DNA of 24,082 nt from Mycoplasma yeatsii (GTDB taxonomy: Bacteria > Bacillota_I > Bacilli_A > Mycoplasmatales > Mycoplasmataceae). The translations under genes were made by a program, and so were the position numbers. The stretch lies in the NCBI RefSeq assembly GCF_030815295.1, contig NZ_JAUSWP010000008.1; one strand, written 5' to 3'. The notes below the pieces were generated by a model that saw nothing but the letters and a program-made list of their open reading frames with translations, did no database searches and was not told where the DNA came from. Below are positions 15,171-24,082 of the stretch, one piece after another (position 1 is the stretch's first letter; each line of letters opens with the position of its first letter).

Positions 15171-17560
15171 TATCTTATTGTTATATTTAAATTGTTTAAA
15201 TTATTAATAATAACTTGAGATTGATCGTTGATTTCTTGTTCTGTTAATTGGTGATCTAAACTGTTAAAAGTAATTTGTATAGTTAAAGATTTTTTATTTG
15301 ATTGTTCTAATTTTTCATCAATATATTGATCGATAACTTCAACATTAGTAATGTAATTTGCACCATCTAATATTTTTTTAATCACATCACTGTATTTAAT
15401 ATCATTATTTAATTCTATTGAAAAATCACGTTTTGAGCTTTGGAATTTTGATAATTCTTTTATTTGAATTTGTTTATTTGATGCTTGATTTAACTTATCT
15501 AAGTTAATTTCAACAACGATTGTTTTATCAATTTTTTTACTTTTTTCTCAACCTGGGTTTAGTCTATAAATAAATCCTAGTAATTGATCATCATATTTGA
15601 TAGTTGCATTAATAAATGGATGAATTTCATCTATAACATCGTTATTAACTTGATAATCTAATTTATTTAAATCTAAATTATAAAGTTTAAAAATTGCTTC
15701 TAAAATAGATTTGTTGTAGTAAAAATCAGCATTGATTTGATTATCTGATAAATTATCTTGATAAATATTTGAAGTTGTTAAAAAGACTAAATTTCTTTGT
15801 TTAAAATTATTAAATGCATAAATATCAGCTATTTCAAATAGTTTTAATTGTTTATTATTATTTACTGAATTATAAATAGCTACATCAATTAGTGATTTAC
15901 TTAAATTAGTTCTGTAAGTGTCACGTAATTTTGATAAAGGTTTTTCTAAAGTTATTAGATTTTTAATATCAAATAAGTTTCAGTGACTTGTTGAATCAAA
16001 GTTTTCTAATGAATAAGTTTTAGTATTATTAAATCCTAATCCAATTAAATAATTAATTAATTTATTTTCTAATTTTAAATCAATTTTTTTAGCTTTTTGT
16101 ATAGTTTTAAAATTAATTGGTTGTTCAACGATATTATCATATCCATATAATCTAGCAATTTCTTCACAAATATCATTAACTGAATAAATATCAACTCTAT
16201 TAACATCAATATCAAAAGTTAAATTATCATCTTCAACAATAACATTAAAATCTAAAGTTCTAAATAATGATTTAATTTGTTCAATAGTTAAATTTACTCC
16301 TAATAGATCATTAATTTTTTGTAATTTAACATTAAATCTAGTATTGTTTGCAAATGTTTTTTTAACTTCAACAACTTGACTTGCTTTTTGTATTAAGTTG
16401 TATTTTTCTAATTCATTTGCAAAAGTTAAATTAGCTAATTCAAATAAGTTAGGATTGATTGGTTTTATATATCTTTGTAGAGCAATTGTTGAAGTGTTTA
16501 ATATTTTTTGTTGATTTCTTATAGTAACAGTATCAATATTTAACATTAAAACAATGATATTTTTAGTGTTGTTATCAACTCTGAATTTCTCTTCAACTTC
16601 TAAACCTATAATATTAACTAATTCATTTTTTACAGTTAATGCTAAAACTTTACTATTATCTTCTCTGATGATTTCTTTTAATTCTAAATTGTTATTTTTT
16701 AATAATTTATCTTTATCAATAACAATTAAAGCTTGAGCAGTTTGAATAGCTGTTTTTAAAGCTAAATTTTCTATAATTGAATCACTAGTTTTAGTGTTAT
16801 TTAATTTTAATCAAATATCATCTTTTGAATTTAGTTTAACTAAATCATTTAATTGGTATTCAGAAAATGCTATAGTTTTAACTAAGTCTTTAATATCTTC
16901 ATTAACTTTAATTGTTAATTTTGAATCATTTTTTACAAAATTATTAAAGTTATTATTTAAATTATTAATTTCTAAATTAAAGTAATTAGCTATTTCTTTT
17001 AATAATTGAAAACTAGCTAAACAATCACTTCTATTTAAAGTTAAATCAACTTCTCATATGTAATCATCTAAATTAATAAGTTGTTTTGCTGATTGAGTTG
17101 ATCTGGAATTTAAATCAATATTATCTAAATTAATATTGTAAATATTTTTAGACTCAAATTCAGTTAAAGAACTAGTAGGAATACCAATTTCATTTAATGC
17201 ACAAACCATACCTTGAGAAAGATGACCTCTTATTTCTCTTTCAGTTAAAGTTAATCCATTACTAATAGTTGATCCAACTGGAGCTACAATAACGTATTGA
17301 TCTTTATCAATATTTTCAGCACCACATATGATATCCAATGTTTTATTTTTGTTGATTTTAATTTTGTTACTTTTTAAATGTGTGTCTGAAACTTTAACTG
17401 ATTCTTCAACATATCCTACTAATAACTCAGAATTTAGATTATTAAAATCTGTAGTTTGTTCAACTTCAAATCCTAAAGAGTTAAGAGCAACACTAATTTG
17501 ATCATTTGAAATATCATTTAAATTTAAAAATTGTTCTAATCATTTTCTAGTAATAATCAC
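15170..17560 (-). CDS. pheT: Phenylalanyl-tRNA synthetase beta subunit
   Basis: The 796-residue large subunit of the heterotetrameric class II enzyme that charges tRNA-Phe; it carries editing and tRNA-binding functions. Order seen: N-terminal KWLEQFLNLNDISNDQI, an EMAP/tRNA-binding domain (DIICGAENIDKDQYVIVAPV), the B3/B4 editing region, the B5 domain (FDIDVNRVDIYSVNDICEEI, then ARLYGYDNI), the catalytic-like core, and a C-terminal FDX-ACB domain with SLTIQITFNSLDHQLTEQEI. The start is GTG at 17560: AGGAGG lies 8 nt upstream and overlaps the pheS stop; no ATG fits. TGA codons are Trp. Confidence 0.97.
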
Positions 17561-17572
17561 TTTATGTTCCTC

Positions 17573-18625
17573 CTATTCTGAATAAAATAAAAATTGATCT
17601 AAGAATTTAACATTGTTTTCATAAAAATCACGAATATTTGAAATACCAAATTTTAACATACAAATTCTTTCAATACCTATTCCAAATGCTAATCCTGTTG
17701 TAGTTGTAGGATCTAATCCATTTAGTTGCATAACTTGTTGGTTAATCATTCCAGCACCTAAAATTTCGATTCATCCAGAATATTTACAAATACCACAACC
17801 TGTTGATTTACATTTAAAACAACTTATATCAACTTCAACACTTGGTTCGGTGAAAGGGAAATAACTAGGACGCATTCTAATTGTTACTGATTTATCAAAC
17901 AATCTTTGACACATATATTTTAAAATTCATTTTAAGTTAGCAAAACTAATTTTTTCTCCTACCATAAATCCATCAATTTGCATAAATTGGTGAGAGTGAG
18001 TTGCATCATCATCGTCACGTCTATAAACATTACCATAACTAATAATTGCTAAATTTTTATCATCAGTTTTAGTTTCTGCAAGTTTAGATAACATTCTAGA
18101 AGTCATATTTGTACAATGAGTTCTTAACACAGTACTTTGATTTAAATAGAAAGTATCTTGCATATCTCTTGCTGGATGACCTAAAGGTAAGTTTAATAAT
18201 TGAAAGTTGTAAAAGTCTTCTTCAATTTCAGTACCACTAACCATTTCATAACCAATTTCAGTAAAAATATCACTAATTTCTTCAATAATTATATTTAATG
18301 GGTGTTTTGTACCGAATTTAAAATTATTAGAATTTAAAGTTACATCTATTTTTTCTTTTTCTAATTGCTCTAATAATGCTATTTTTTTAAGTTTTTCAGA
18401 TTTTGTTTCTATTTTAGAAATAATTTCAGTTCTAATCTCATTTGCTAGTTTTCCTATTTCCTGTTTTTCTTCTTTACTTATATCTTTAATTGATTTTAAA
18501 ATTGAATTTAAAGGTGAGTTTTTACCTAAAAATTCTTTTTTTACATCTTCAATTGATTTTAGATCATTAGCTTGTTCTATTTTTAAATTAAAATTATTTA
18601 AAATTTCTTGAGTTTGTTTTAACAC
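17573..18625 (-). CDS. pheS: Phenylalanyl-tRNA synthetase alpha subunit
   Basis: The catalytic subunit of PheRS, partner of PheT encoded 12 nt downstream. The 350-residue product has an N-terminal coiled-coil that binds tRNA (about 1-85), then class II motifs: LPLGHPARDMQDTFYL, motif 2 (VLRTHCTNMTSRML and IISYGNVYRRDDDDATHSHQ), FMQIDGFMV, and motif 3 near the end (GIGIERICMLKFGI). Two in-frame GTG codons, at 18637 and 18625, are possible starts; an in-frame TAG precedes both. I choose 18625 because AGAAAG..(T)GTGAT, an 11-of-14 match to the extended anti-16S sequence, is placed correctly for it. With 18637 the protein gains four residues (first four MCDC). Trp is TGA. Confidence 0.95.
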
Positions 18626-18686
18626 ACAATCACACACTTTCTACATAAAGACAATTAGTAATATTTTACTATTTTTTTACTGTTTT
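18626..18686 (-). promoter_or_regulatory. Short spacer before pheS
   Basis: This 61-nt gap holds a weak inverted repeat, TAGTA/TACTA (18656-18660 and 18667-18671), and no clear -35/-10 pair. There is no T-box or strong terminator. pheST could share a transcript with the hypothetical gene upstream or have its own weak promoter here. Confidence 0.25.
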
Positions 18687-19304
18687 TTATATTGTTTTAA
18701 GTTCATTTTTAATTCTAATTAATGAGTTTTGTTTTTCTTCTAAATCAACTGCATAAGCATCAATTAAAAGTTTAAAAGTATAATCATTTTTTAATTTTTT
18801 ACTAATAGATTTTAAAATATTAAATAAGTTTTTTTGAAATGAAAGTTCAAGTTTTAAAAATTGATAATCATACATATAATCATGATTATATTGTTTGTTG
18901 AATTCAATTCAATTTTCTTTTAATGCATCACAAAATATTCATTTAATTAAGCTTTCGTTTATAAATTCTTTTAAAGTTGAATAACAATTTAATAAAAATT
19001 TATTATACTGGATTTGACAAAACTGAACATCTTGAGTTTCAGATAAATAAGTTTGACAAGCTTTATTAGTTTTATTAAATAATTCTCTTAATTGATCAAT
19101 TTTATTTTCAATACTTTCAATCATTAGAAATGAAAATTTTAATTTACTACTAGATTGTAAATAAGTTATAAAATTAGGTTTTGATACTATGTTTGGATAT
19201 GGTTCAAAACTTCAATTGATAGATATATTGTTGTATTTGGTTTTAATATTTTTACTAATAAATTTATTACAAAATTCATTTGAAATCTTATTGTAATCTA
19301 TCAT
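18687..19304 (-). CDS. Hypothetical protein, mostly helical
   Basis: I do not recognise this 205-residue protein. It has no signal peptide or membrane segment. From about residue 60 (MIESIENKIDQLRELFNKTN) on it is rich in Lys, Asn, Gln, Leu and Ile with heptad-like spacing, suggesting helices or coiled-coil. Four Cys are scattered (residue 12 and between about 75 and 130) without a metal-binding pattern. The start ATG at 19304 follows AAAGGAG. It is preceded by the terminator of the permease gene and followed 61 nt later by pheS. Codon use and AT content match the neighbours. The TGA at about 18936 is Trp; read as stop it would split the gene. Confidence 0.75.
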
Positions 19305-19347
19305 ATTAACTCCTTTGTGTTTATAGTTATATTTTAAATTAAAATTA

Positions 19348-19375
19348 ACAAAAAAATATGTCAATTAATGACATA
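19348..19375 (-). terminator. Terminator of the permease gene
   Basis: A perfect 7-bp stem, TATGTCA/TGACATA (19357-19363 and 19369-19375), is followed on the minus strand by seven T at 19350-19356. It begins 4 nt after the stop codon. Confidence 0.88.
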
Positions 19376-19378
19376 CTT

Positions 19379-22300
19379 TTATTCAGCTTGAGTAGCTTGA
19401 GTTAATGGTGTTTTTTTAACTTGTTGGTTTGAGAAGAATCAACCAATAAATAGAATAAATGCAATAATAAAGAATGTTATAAATAAATATTGAACTTCAA
19501 ATGGTAAGAAAATATAAATATGTCATTTATAACTTACATAGTATAAGAATGATAATCAAATAGCATTTGATAATGAATAAGCTAGAATAAATGAAATAAA
19601 TGCACCTATTACATAACTTCCCATAACAATTCAGTTAACTTCAAAATCTTTATATCCAATTGCTCTTAATACTAGTATTGTTTTTTTAGATTCTCCTACA
19701 ACTATATTCATAATTACTACTAAAATAATTACTAATAAGAAAGTAGTTAACACAATAAATATAGCCATGATTCGATACATAATTTTTAATACTTTTTCAA
19801 TACCTTGTTTTCCTAAATTATATGAAAGTAATTTAGAATTTAGTCTTGAGTTTTTACCTGGTGTTGGGTTTGAAGTATTATAAACATCAATTTGAGTATC
19901 AACATTTCTATAAAAACTAATAAAGTCATTAAATTCATCAAACATTGAACTAAATAGTGATAAAAATACTGGTGTTTTATCTTTAATATCTAATGAAATA
20001 TTTCTTTCTTTATATTTAAATGAGTTAAATGAATCTTCAATATTTTGTAAGTCAAATTCTCCATCTAATAATTTGTGTGTTGATCATAAAGTTGTAAAGT
20101 GTTTTGGAGTATCAGCACCTCTATCATATAAAGTTTCTGCAAACATTTTTGAAGCAAACACTTTGTAGTCTAAAACAAGATCAGGAACTTTTGAAAGTGA
20201 TAAAGTAATTGATTTATTAATACCTACAATATTTAAAACAAATTTTCTAGCAATAGAAGTTTTAGTTTCTAGTTTTATCTTGCTATCAATACCATAACCA
20301 TTAGATTTAGCATAATAATAAGGTACTATTGTGTTAAACATTGGTATTTTTTCACCTGTCTGAGGATCGATATATTCTAAATTCTGATCTGAAACTTCTT
20401 TAAATTGTTCATCAGTTATCCCTTCAAAATTTAAGAATTTTCTAATATCAGCAAATCTTTTATTATTCATTTCAAATAAATTCAATCTTAATAATCCGGA
20501 ATCTTCAACAAATTTAGCTAATACAGATGATGCTAGTAAATCAGTATTTTTATCATATAATAACTGGTTAAATGTTAACACAGGGTTGTTTGAGTAATTT
20601 TCTTGAAGTTTATCAAGAATTAAAGACATAAACATTACGTTTTGACTAGCATTTGATAAGTTATTTGATCCAATTAATGAGTTAACTGAAATAGGAAGAA
20701 GTCCTGGTTGTTGTTTAACTATTTCTTGTATTTCTTTTACTAGCGGGTTGGATCCAATAGTTCAGTATTTTTGATCATCAGGATCAAATTGTTTCAGTAA
20801 TTCATCTTTTTCATTAACTTCATCTCAGTATTTTTGAATATTTTTTTCATTATCAGGAGTATTTTTATCTATTTTGTAATTGTAAAATACTTTAAACAAT
20901 GCATAAGTTTGAGCTAATTTATAAGAAAATGTTTTTGAAATAGAAGATAAGAATAAACTATTGTGTTTTTTGTCTTGCATAGATTCTAATCCAACAAAAG
21001 TTTTAGACATATTTTCTAAATTAGGTTCATCAAAATTGAAGAATATATTCTCATCGTCCTTAAAATCTATTAATTTCTCATCGATATTTCCATTTGCTTT
21101 AATAAGTCTTAATAGTGATTTTCATTTTTCATTTTTATTAAATAAATTAAAAGTTGAAAGCACATTTAAGAAATATTTTTTATTTTTTAAAACAGGTTCA
21201 TTATCTTTTTCGGGATTTAATTTTTTTTCATTATTTTGTAAGAATGGTGATAAACGTTTTTGAGCGTATTCTAATGGAAGTAATATAGATAATTTGTCTT
21301 TTCCTTCGCTCTTATAAGTATTATTTAATAATCTAAATAATAACTCAACTCTATATCTAACATCAGATTGGTCATATTGTGATTTTAATCATTCATTAAC
21401 TGTTTTATTATCTAAATCACGATATTTTAATTGTTCTCGATTATCAGAATTATTTTTTGAAAAATCATATTTACCATCTTTTGAAGTTATATCAATATCT
21501 CTATTGTTTTTTCATGTTCATCTATGATCAACACTTGATTTTATTTCTGCTAAACCTTGATTAATTGATTGAGTTAAAATAGTTTGAGCTCCAAATAATA
21601 ATGAATATGATAATGACGCAAACACAAATAAACATTGAACTATTGCAAATTTACCTGCTGAAGTTTTAATAAATGATAATCTCATTCTATAGTTAAAACC
21701 GATATTTCTTTTAGATAACATATCACTGAATCAACCACTTTTAATTTTTCTTTTAATTCTTTTAGCGTTGTTCATCAATGATAAAACCGGTTCTCTTATA
21801 TATAAAATAGTTAATGCATAAGATAAGAATAAAAATAGTAGTGGAATTAATGCAAATAAATTAATAAATAATGTTGGTGAAACATAAACTTTACTAAAAA
21901 CAAACGTTACTGAACTTACGAAGTTTGAAGCTAGACGAAGTTGGATAGGAATTGATAGTAAATATCCTAAAAAGATTCCTAAAAATATTGTTATTCAAGT
22001 TTTTAAAGCAAATATTCAAGAAAGTTCTATAACTTTATATCCAAATGATTTAAATATTCCTAACTGTCTTCTAGTTTCATTCATTTCTTTTCTTAAAGCA
22101 AAGTTAATGAATATAAAAGCCAGAATTAGAACAGTTACTCCTAAAACCATGTAAATAATAACTTGAACTCTAATTGAGTTAATATCTTTCGCAACTCTTG
22201 AAAAAGTTCATTCAACATAAGGTGAAAAAGATTTATCAAAAAATGTTGTTTTTATTTCTTCATTTGAATTGCTTTTAAAAATAATTTCTTTAAAACATTC

Positions 22301-23905
22301 TTCAGCAGTTAATGATTTATTGTTATTTAAATTTTTAATTTTAAATAAAACTTCATAAGATGAGTCTTTTTCTGTTGAAAAGTTTCATCTAGATTCTCTC
22401 ATCTGATTAATAAAATTATCGTTTGCATATCCGGTTACAAATGTTGGTTTTTCTTGGAAAAAGTCAAAAGCTGTATTCTTAGATGAAATATCATCAAAAG
22501 TTGAACCTATACCAACAACCTTAGCATCTACTGATGATAAATAAAATGCATCTTTTTTATTAATTAATTGTAAGAATAGGTCAGCTTTATTTGAAGATGG
22601 AATTGAAAAAGTACTATTTAAATTTATGTTATTAGCTTTTGCAAAAGCTGAAGAAATAACTATTTCAGGAATAGTAGTTTTACTATAATCTATGTCTTCG
22701 TTTCATTTTTCAGCAAATCTTGAACCACTGTAATTTTTCTCATCTAATTGAACTTGGTTAAAATATTTATTACTATTATTATTTTTAAATTCTTCTATAT
22801 CAGATGTTAATTGTAATGTTTTCATTGGTAATAATTGACCAACTTGCTGTTCATTTAAAGTAAAGCTTTTAGTAGTTTGAACTGAATATTCATCGGAATG
22901 TTTGCTAATTATTTTATTAATTAAATAAATTCTATCATCATGATCGTTTACAGATAAAATTTTGTTTTCATACTGTTCAGAAAACATATCAAAAGTTGGT
23001 AAATATACTTCTTTTTTACTTTCATTGATATTTTGTGATATTTCTTTAAATTTTTGTTGAATATATGAGAATAATTGACTTATTCTTCTCTCATTTATTA
23101 ATTTTCTAATTTCAAGAATGTCATTTCTTATCTGATTCTTATCAATTGATTTTATACCATTTATAAGAAATAAGTCATCGATTTTTGAATAAGATCTATA
23201 AGCTTCAGAAACAAGAAAGTTAAGATCTTTGTTTTCTGGTTTAAAAGAATTTAAGTCTAAAGTTTCTGGTATTATAAGTTTATTATTTTCATCAAATTTT
23301 ATACCTAATTTATTAAAAACATTATTTTTAACAAAATTTCTAAGTAATCTTTTTGCAATTTCATTTACTACATTTTTAAGATTAAAATTAGTTCTTTCAT
23401 CAGCATTTTCTATAAAAGCTGTACTTTTCAATAAAGCACCACTTCTATATTTTTGTAAATCACTGTTAATTAGATCGCTTATATAGTTTGCAATAATTAT
23501 GTCTTTTTCTGAAGTTAAATCTAAAATATATCTATTATTATTTCTTTCAGGTAGATCTTTTTTATCAAAATTTTGCTCTATTTCACTGTTGATAGCTTCT
23601 ATATAACGATCTGAAAGAACATTTTTAATTTCATCATCTCTATCTTCATCTTTTAATTGTTCATTTAAATAAAAGTAATTGTAAGTAAATTCAGGACTAT
23701 AAGTCATGTTTTCACTTCTAATTAATGAATTATATGAAATATTAGTTTTTGATAATTTGTTTATTCTTGAATTTAATTGTAATGGTGTTGATAACATTCC
23801 TAAAATTACAGTTGACAACATTATAATAAAAAACAAAATACCAAAAGTAGTTACAAAGTTTTTTTGAAAGAAAGTTTTTAAATAACTTTTTATTATATTT
23901 TTCAT
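19379..23905 (-). CDS. Large FtsX-family ABC transporter permease
   Basis: A single 1508-residue membrane protein, intact once TGA is read as Trp. Order: a membrane helix at about 18-40 (FVTTFGILFFIIMLSTVILG); about 530 mostly hydrophilic residues expected outside the cell; a first FtsX block at about 575-700 (VQVIIYMVLGVTVLILAFIF, then the coupling-helix pattern RRQLGIFKSFGYK); a further helix at about 745-772; a second outer domain of about 590 residues; and a second FtsX block at about 1372-1490 (FIVLTTFLLVIILVVIMNIV, then ILVLRAIGYKDFEV). The 'G-x-x-x-A/S-x-G' motif before FGYK/IGYK is typical of MacB/LolC/BceB-type permeases. No ATPase gene lies in the window, so substrate and partner are unknown. 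The ATG at 23905 is preferred over the in-frame GTG at 23917 because AGAAGGTG lies 9 nt before it. Confidence 0.9.
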
Positions 23906-23937
23906 ATTTAAAAACACCTTCTTTCATATCCTTACTA

Positions 23938-23943
23938 ATTATA
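23938..23943 (-). promoter_or_regulatory. -10 box upstream of the permease gene
   Basis: TATAAT on the minus strand lies 32 nt before the ATG at 23905, after the 5S rRNA terminator. No good -35 is seen. Position supports a separate promoter for the permease. Confidence 0.4.
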
Positions 23944-23994
23944 ATTTATCACAACTATTTTAAAGATTATTATATTTTAATTTTTTATAAATAA

Positions 23995-24017
23995 CAAAAA
24001 AAGAACCCGAAGGTTCT
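23995..24017 (-). terminator. rRNA operon terminator
   Basis: On the minus strand AGAACC-TTCG-GGTTCT, a 6-bp stem with a UUCG tetraloop (24002-24017), is followed by a run of T. It lies just after the 5S rRNA end and so closes the rRNA transcript. Confidence 0.92.
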
Positions 24018-24022
24018 AATTA

Positions 24023-24082
24023 AACTGGCAGCTCGCTATCTTCTCGCTAACGCAATATTTTCACCGTAATAGAGCTTAACTT
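24023..24082 (-). rRNA. rrf: 5S ribosomal RNA, 3' part (cut by window edge)
   Basis: The minus-strand sequence entering from the right edge, AAGTTAAGCTCTATTACGGT and onward, matches the second half of bacterial 5S rRNA. It includes the GAAGTTAAGC-type loop B/C sequence, the GCGAGAAGATAGCGAGCTGC helix region and the 3' end GCCAG. About half of the gene is outside the window. The exact 3' end is uncertain by a few bases. An adjacent terminator supports this as the end of an rRNA operon or unit. Confidence 0.9.

Noticed and set aside
18626..18686. T-box or riboswitch before pheS
   Set aside because: The 61-nt spacer is too short for a T-box and has no conserved T-box sequence or terminator.
19379..23905. 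Apparent series of broken permease fragments
   Set aside because: All pieces share one frame and are interrupted only by TGA, which is Trp in this code. It is one intact gene, not a pseudogene.
1..24082. tRNA genes, CRISPR arrays, insertion sequences, prophage or attachment sites
   Set aside because: I scanned the gaps between genes by eye and found no cloverleaf-like sequence, spaced direct repeats, transposase or integrase. The gaps are short and accounted for.

Overview
The window is AT-rich mollicute DNA. In-frame TGA codons occur where conserved proteins need tryptophan (for example the NNRW of ribosomal protein S2 and the second codon of SepF), so it must be read with genetic code 4. 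Gene content and order, together with a DUF285/BspA-type surface protein, suggest the Mycoplasma mycoides cluster or a close relative (Entomoplasmataceae/Spiroplasma group). The species is not established. All genes but one lie on the minus strand, so transcription runs from high to low coordinates. Many genes look split into pieces if TGA is read as stop; the coordinates here are the joined genes.

In order of transcription, the right edge (about 24082 to 24023) holds the 3' half of a 5S rRNA gene with a strong UUCG-loop terminator. Next is a 1508-residue FtsX-family ABC permease (23905-19379) with its own terminator, then an unrecognised 205-residue protein (19304-18687). The pheS-pheT-DUF177-rpmF unit follows (18625-14452), ending in a terminator. 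After a 174-nt gap comes a compact division unit, rsmH-ftsA-ftsZ-sepF (14277-10435). mraZ, which usually heads this cluster, is not present; an inverted repeat flanks the -10 box there instead. The sepF terminator faces the terminator of the only plus-strand gene, a membrane-anchored protein with 25-residue DUF285 repeats (9109-10356), which is divergent from the dipeptidase gene pepV (8915-7566).

The rest is a translation block: rpsB-tsf followed by a small membrane protein with a possible PH-like tail (7337-5015) and a terminator; then pyrH-frr-argS (4860-1907), rpsU with a terminator (1811-1647), and the Holliday-junction motor ruvA-ruvB (1577-98). ruvB ends in a hairpin terminator that has a second, partly interchangeable arm. 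The first codons of another minus-strand gene occupy bases 17-1.

Functionally the window is mostly housekeeping: ribosome parts and factors (S2, S21, L32, EF-Ts, RRF), aminoacylation (ArgRS, PheRS), pyrimidine nucleotide supply (UMP kinase), cell division (RsmH, FtsA, FtsZ, SepF), recombination (RuvAB) and peptide use (PepV). The less explained parts are the FtsX permease without a nearby ATPase, two hypothetical proteins, the surface protein, and the leader and promoter inverted repeats. I found no CRISPR array, insertion sequence, prophage, tRNA or clearly novel multi-gene system.
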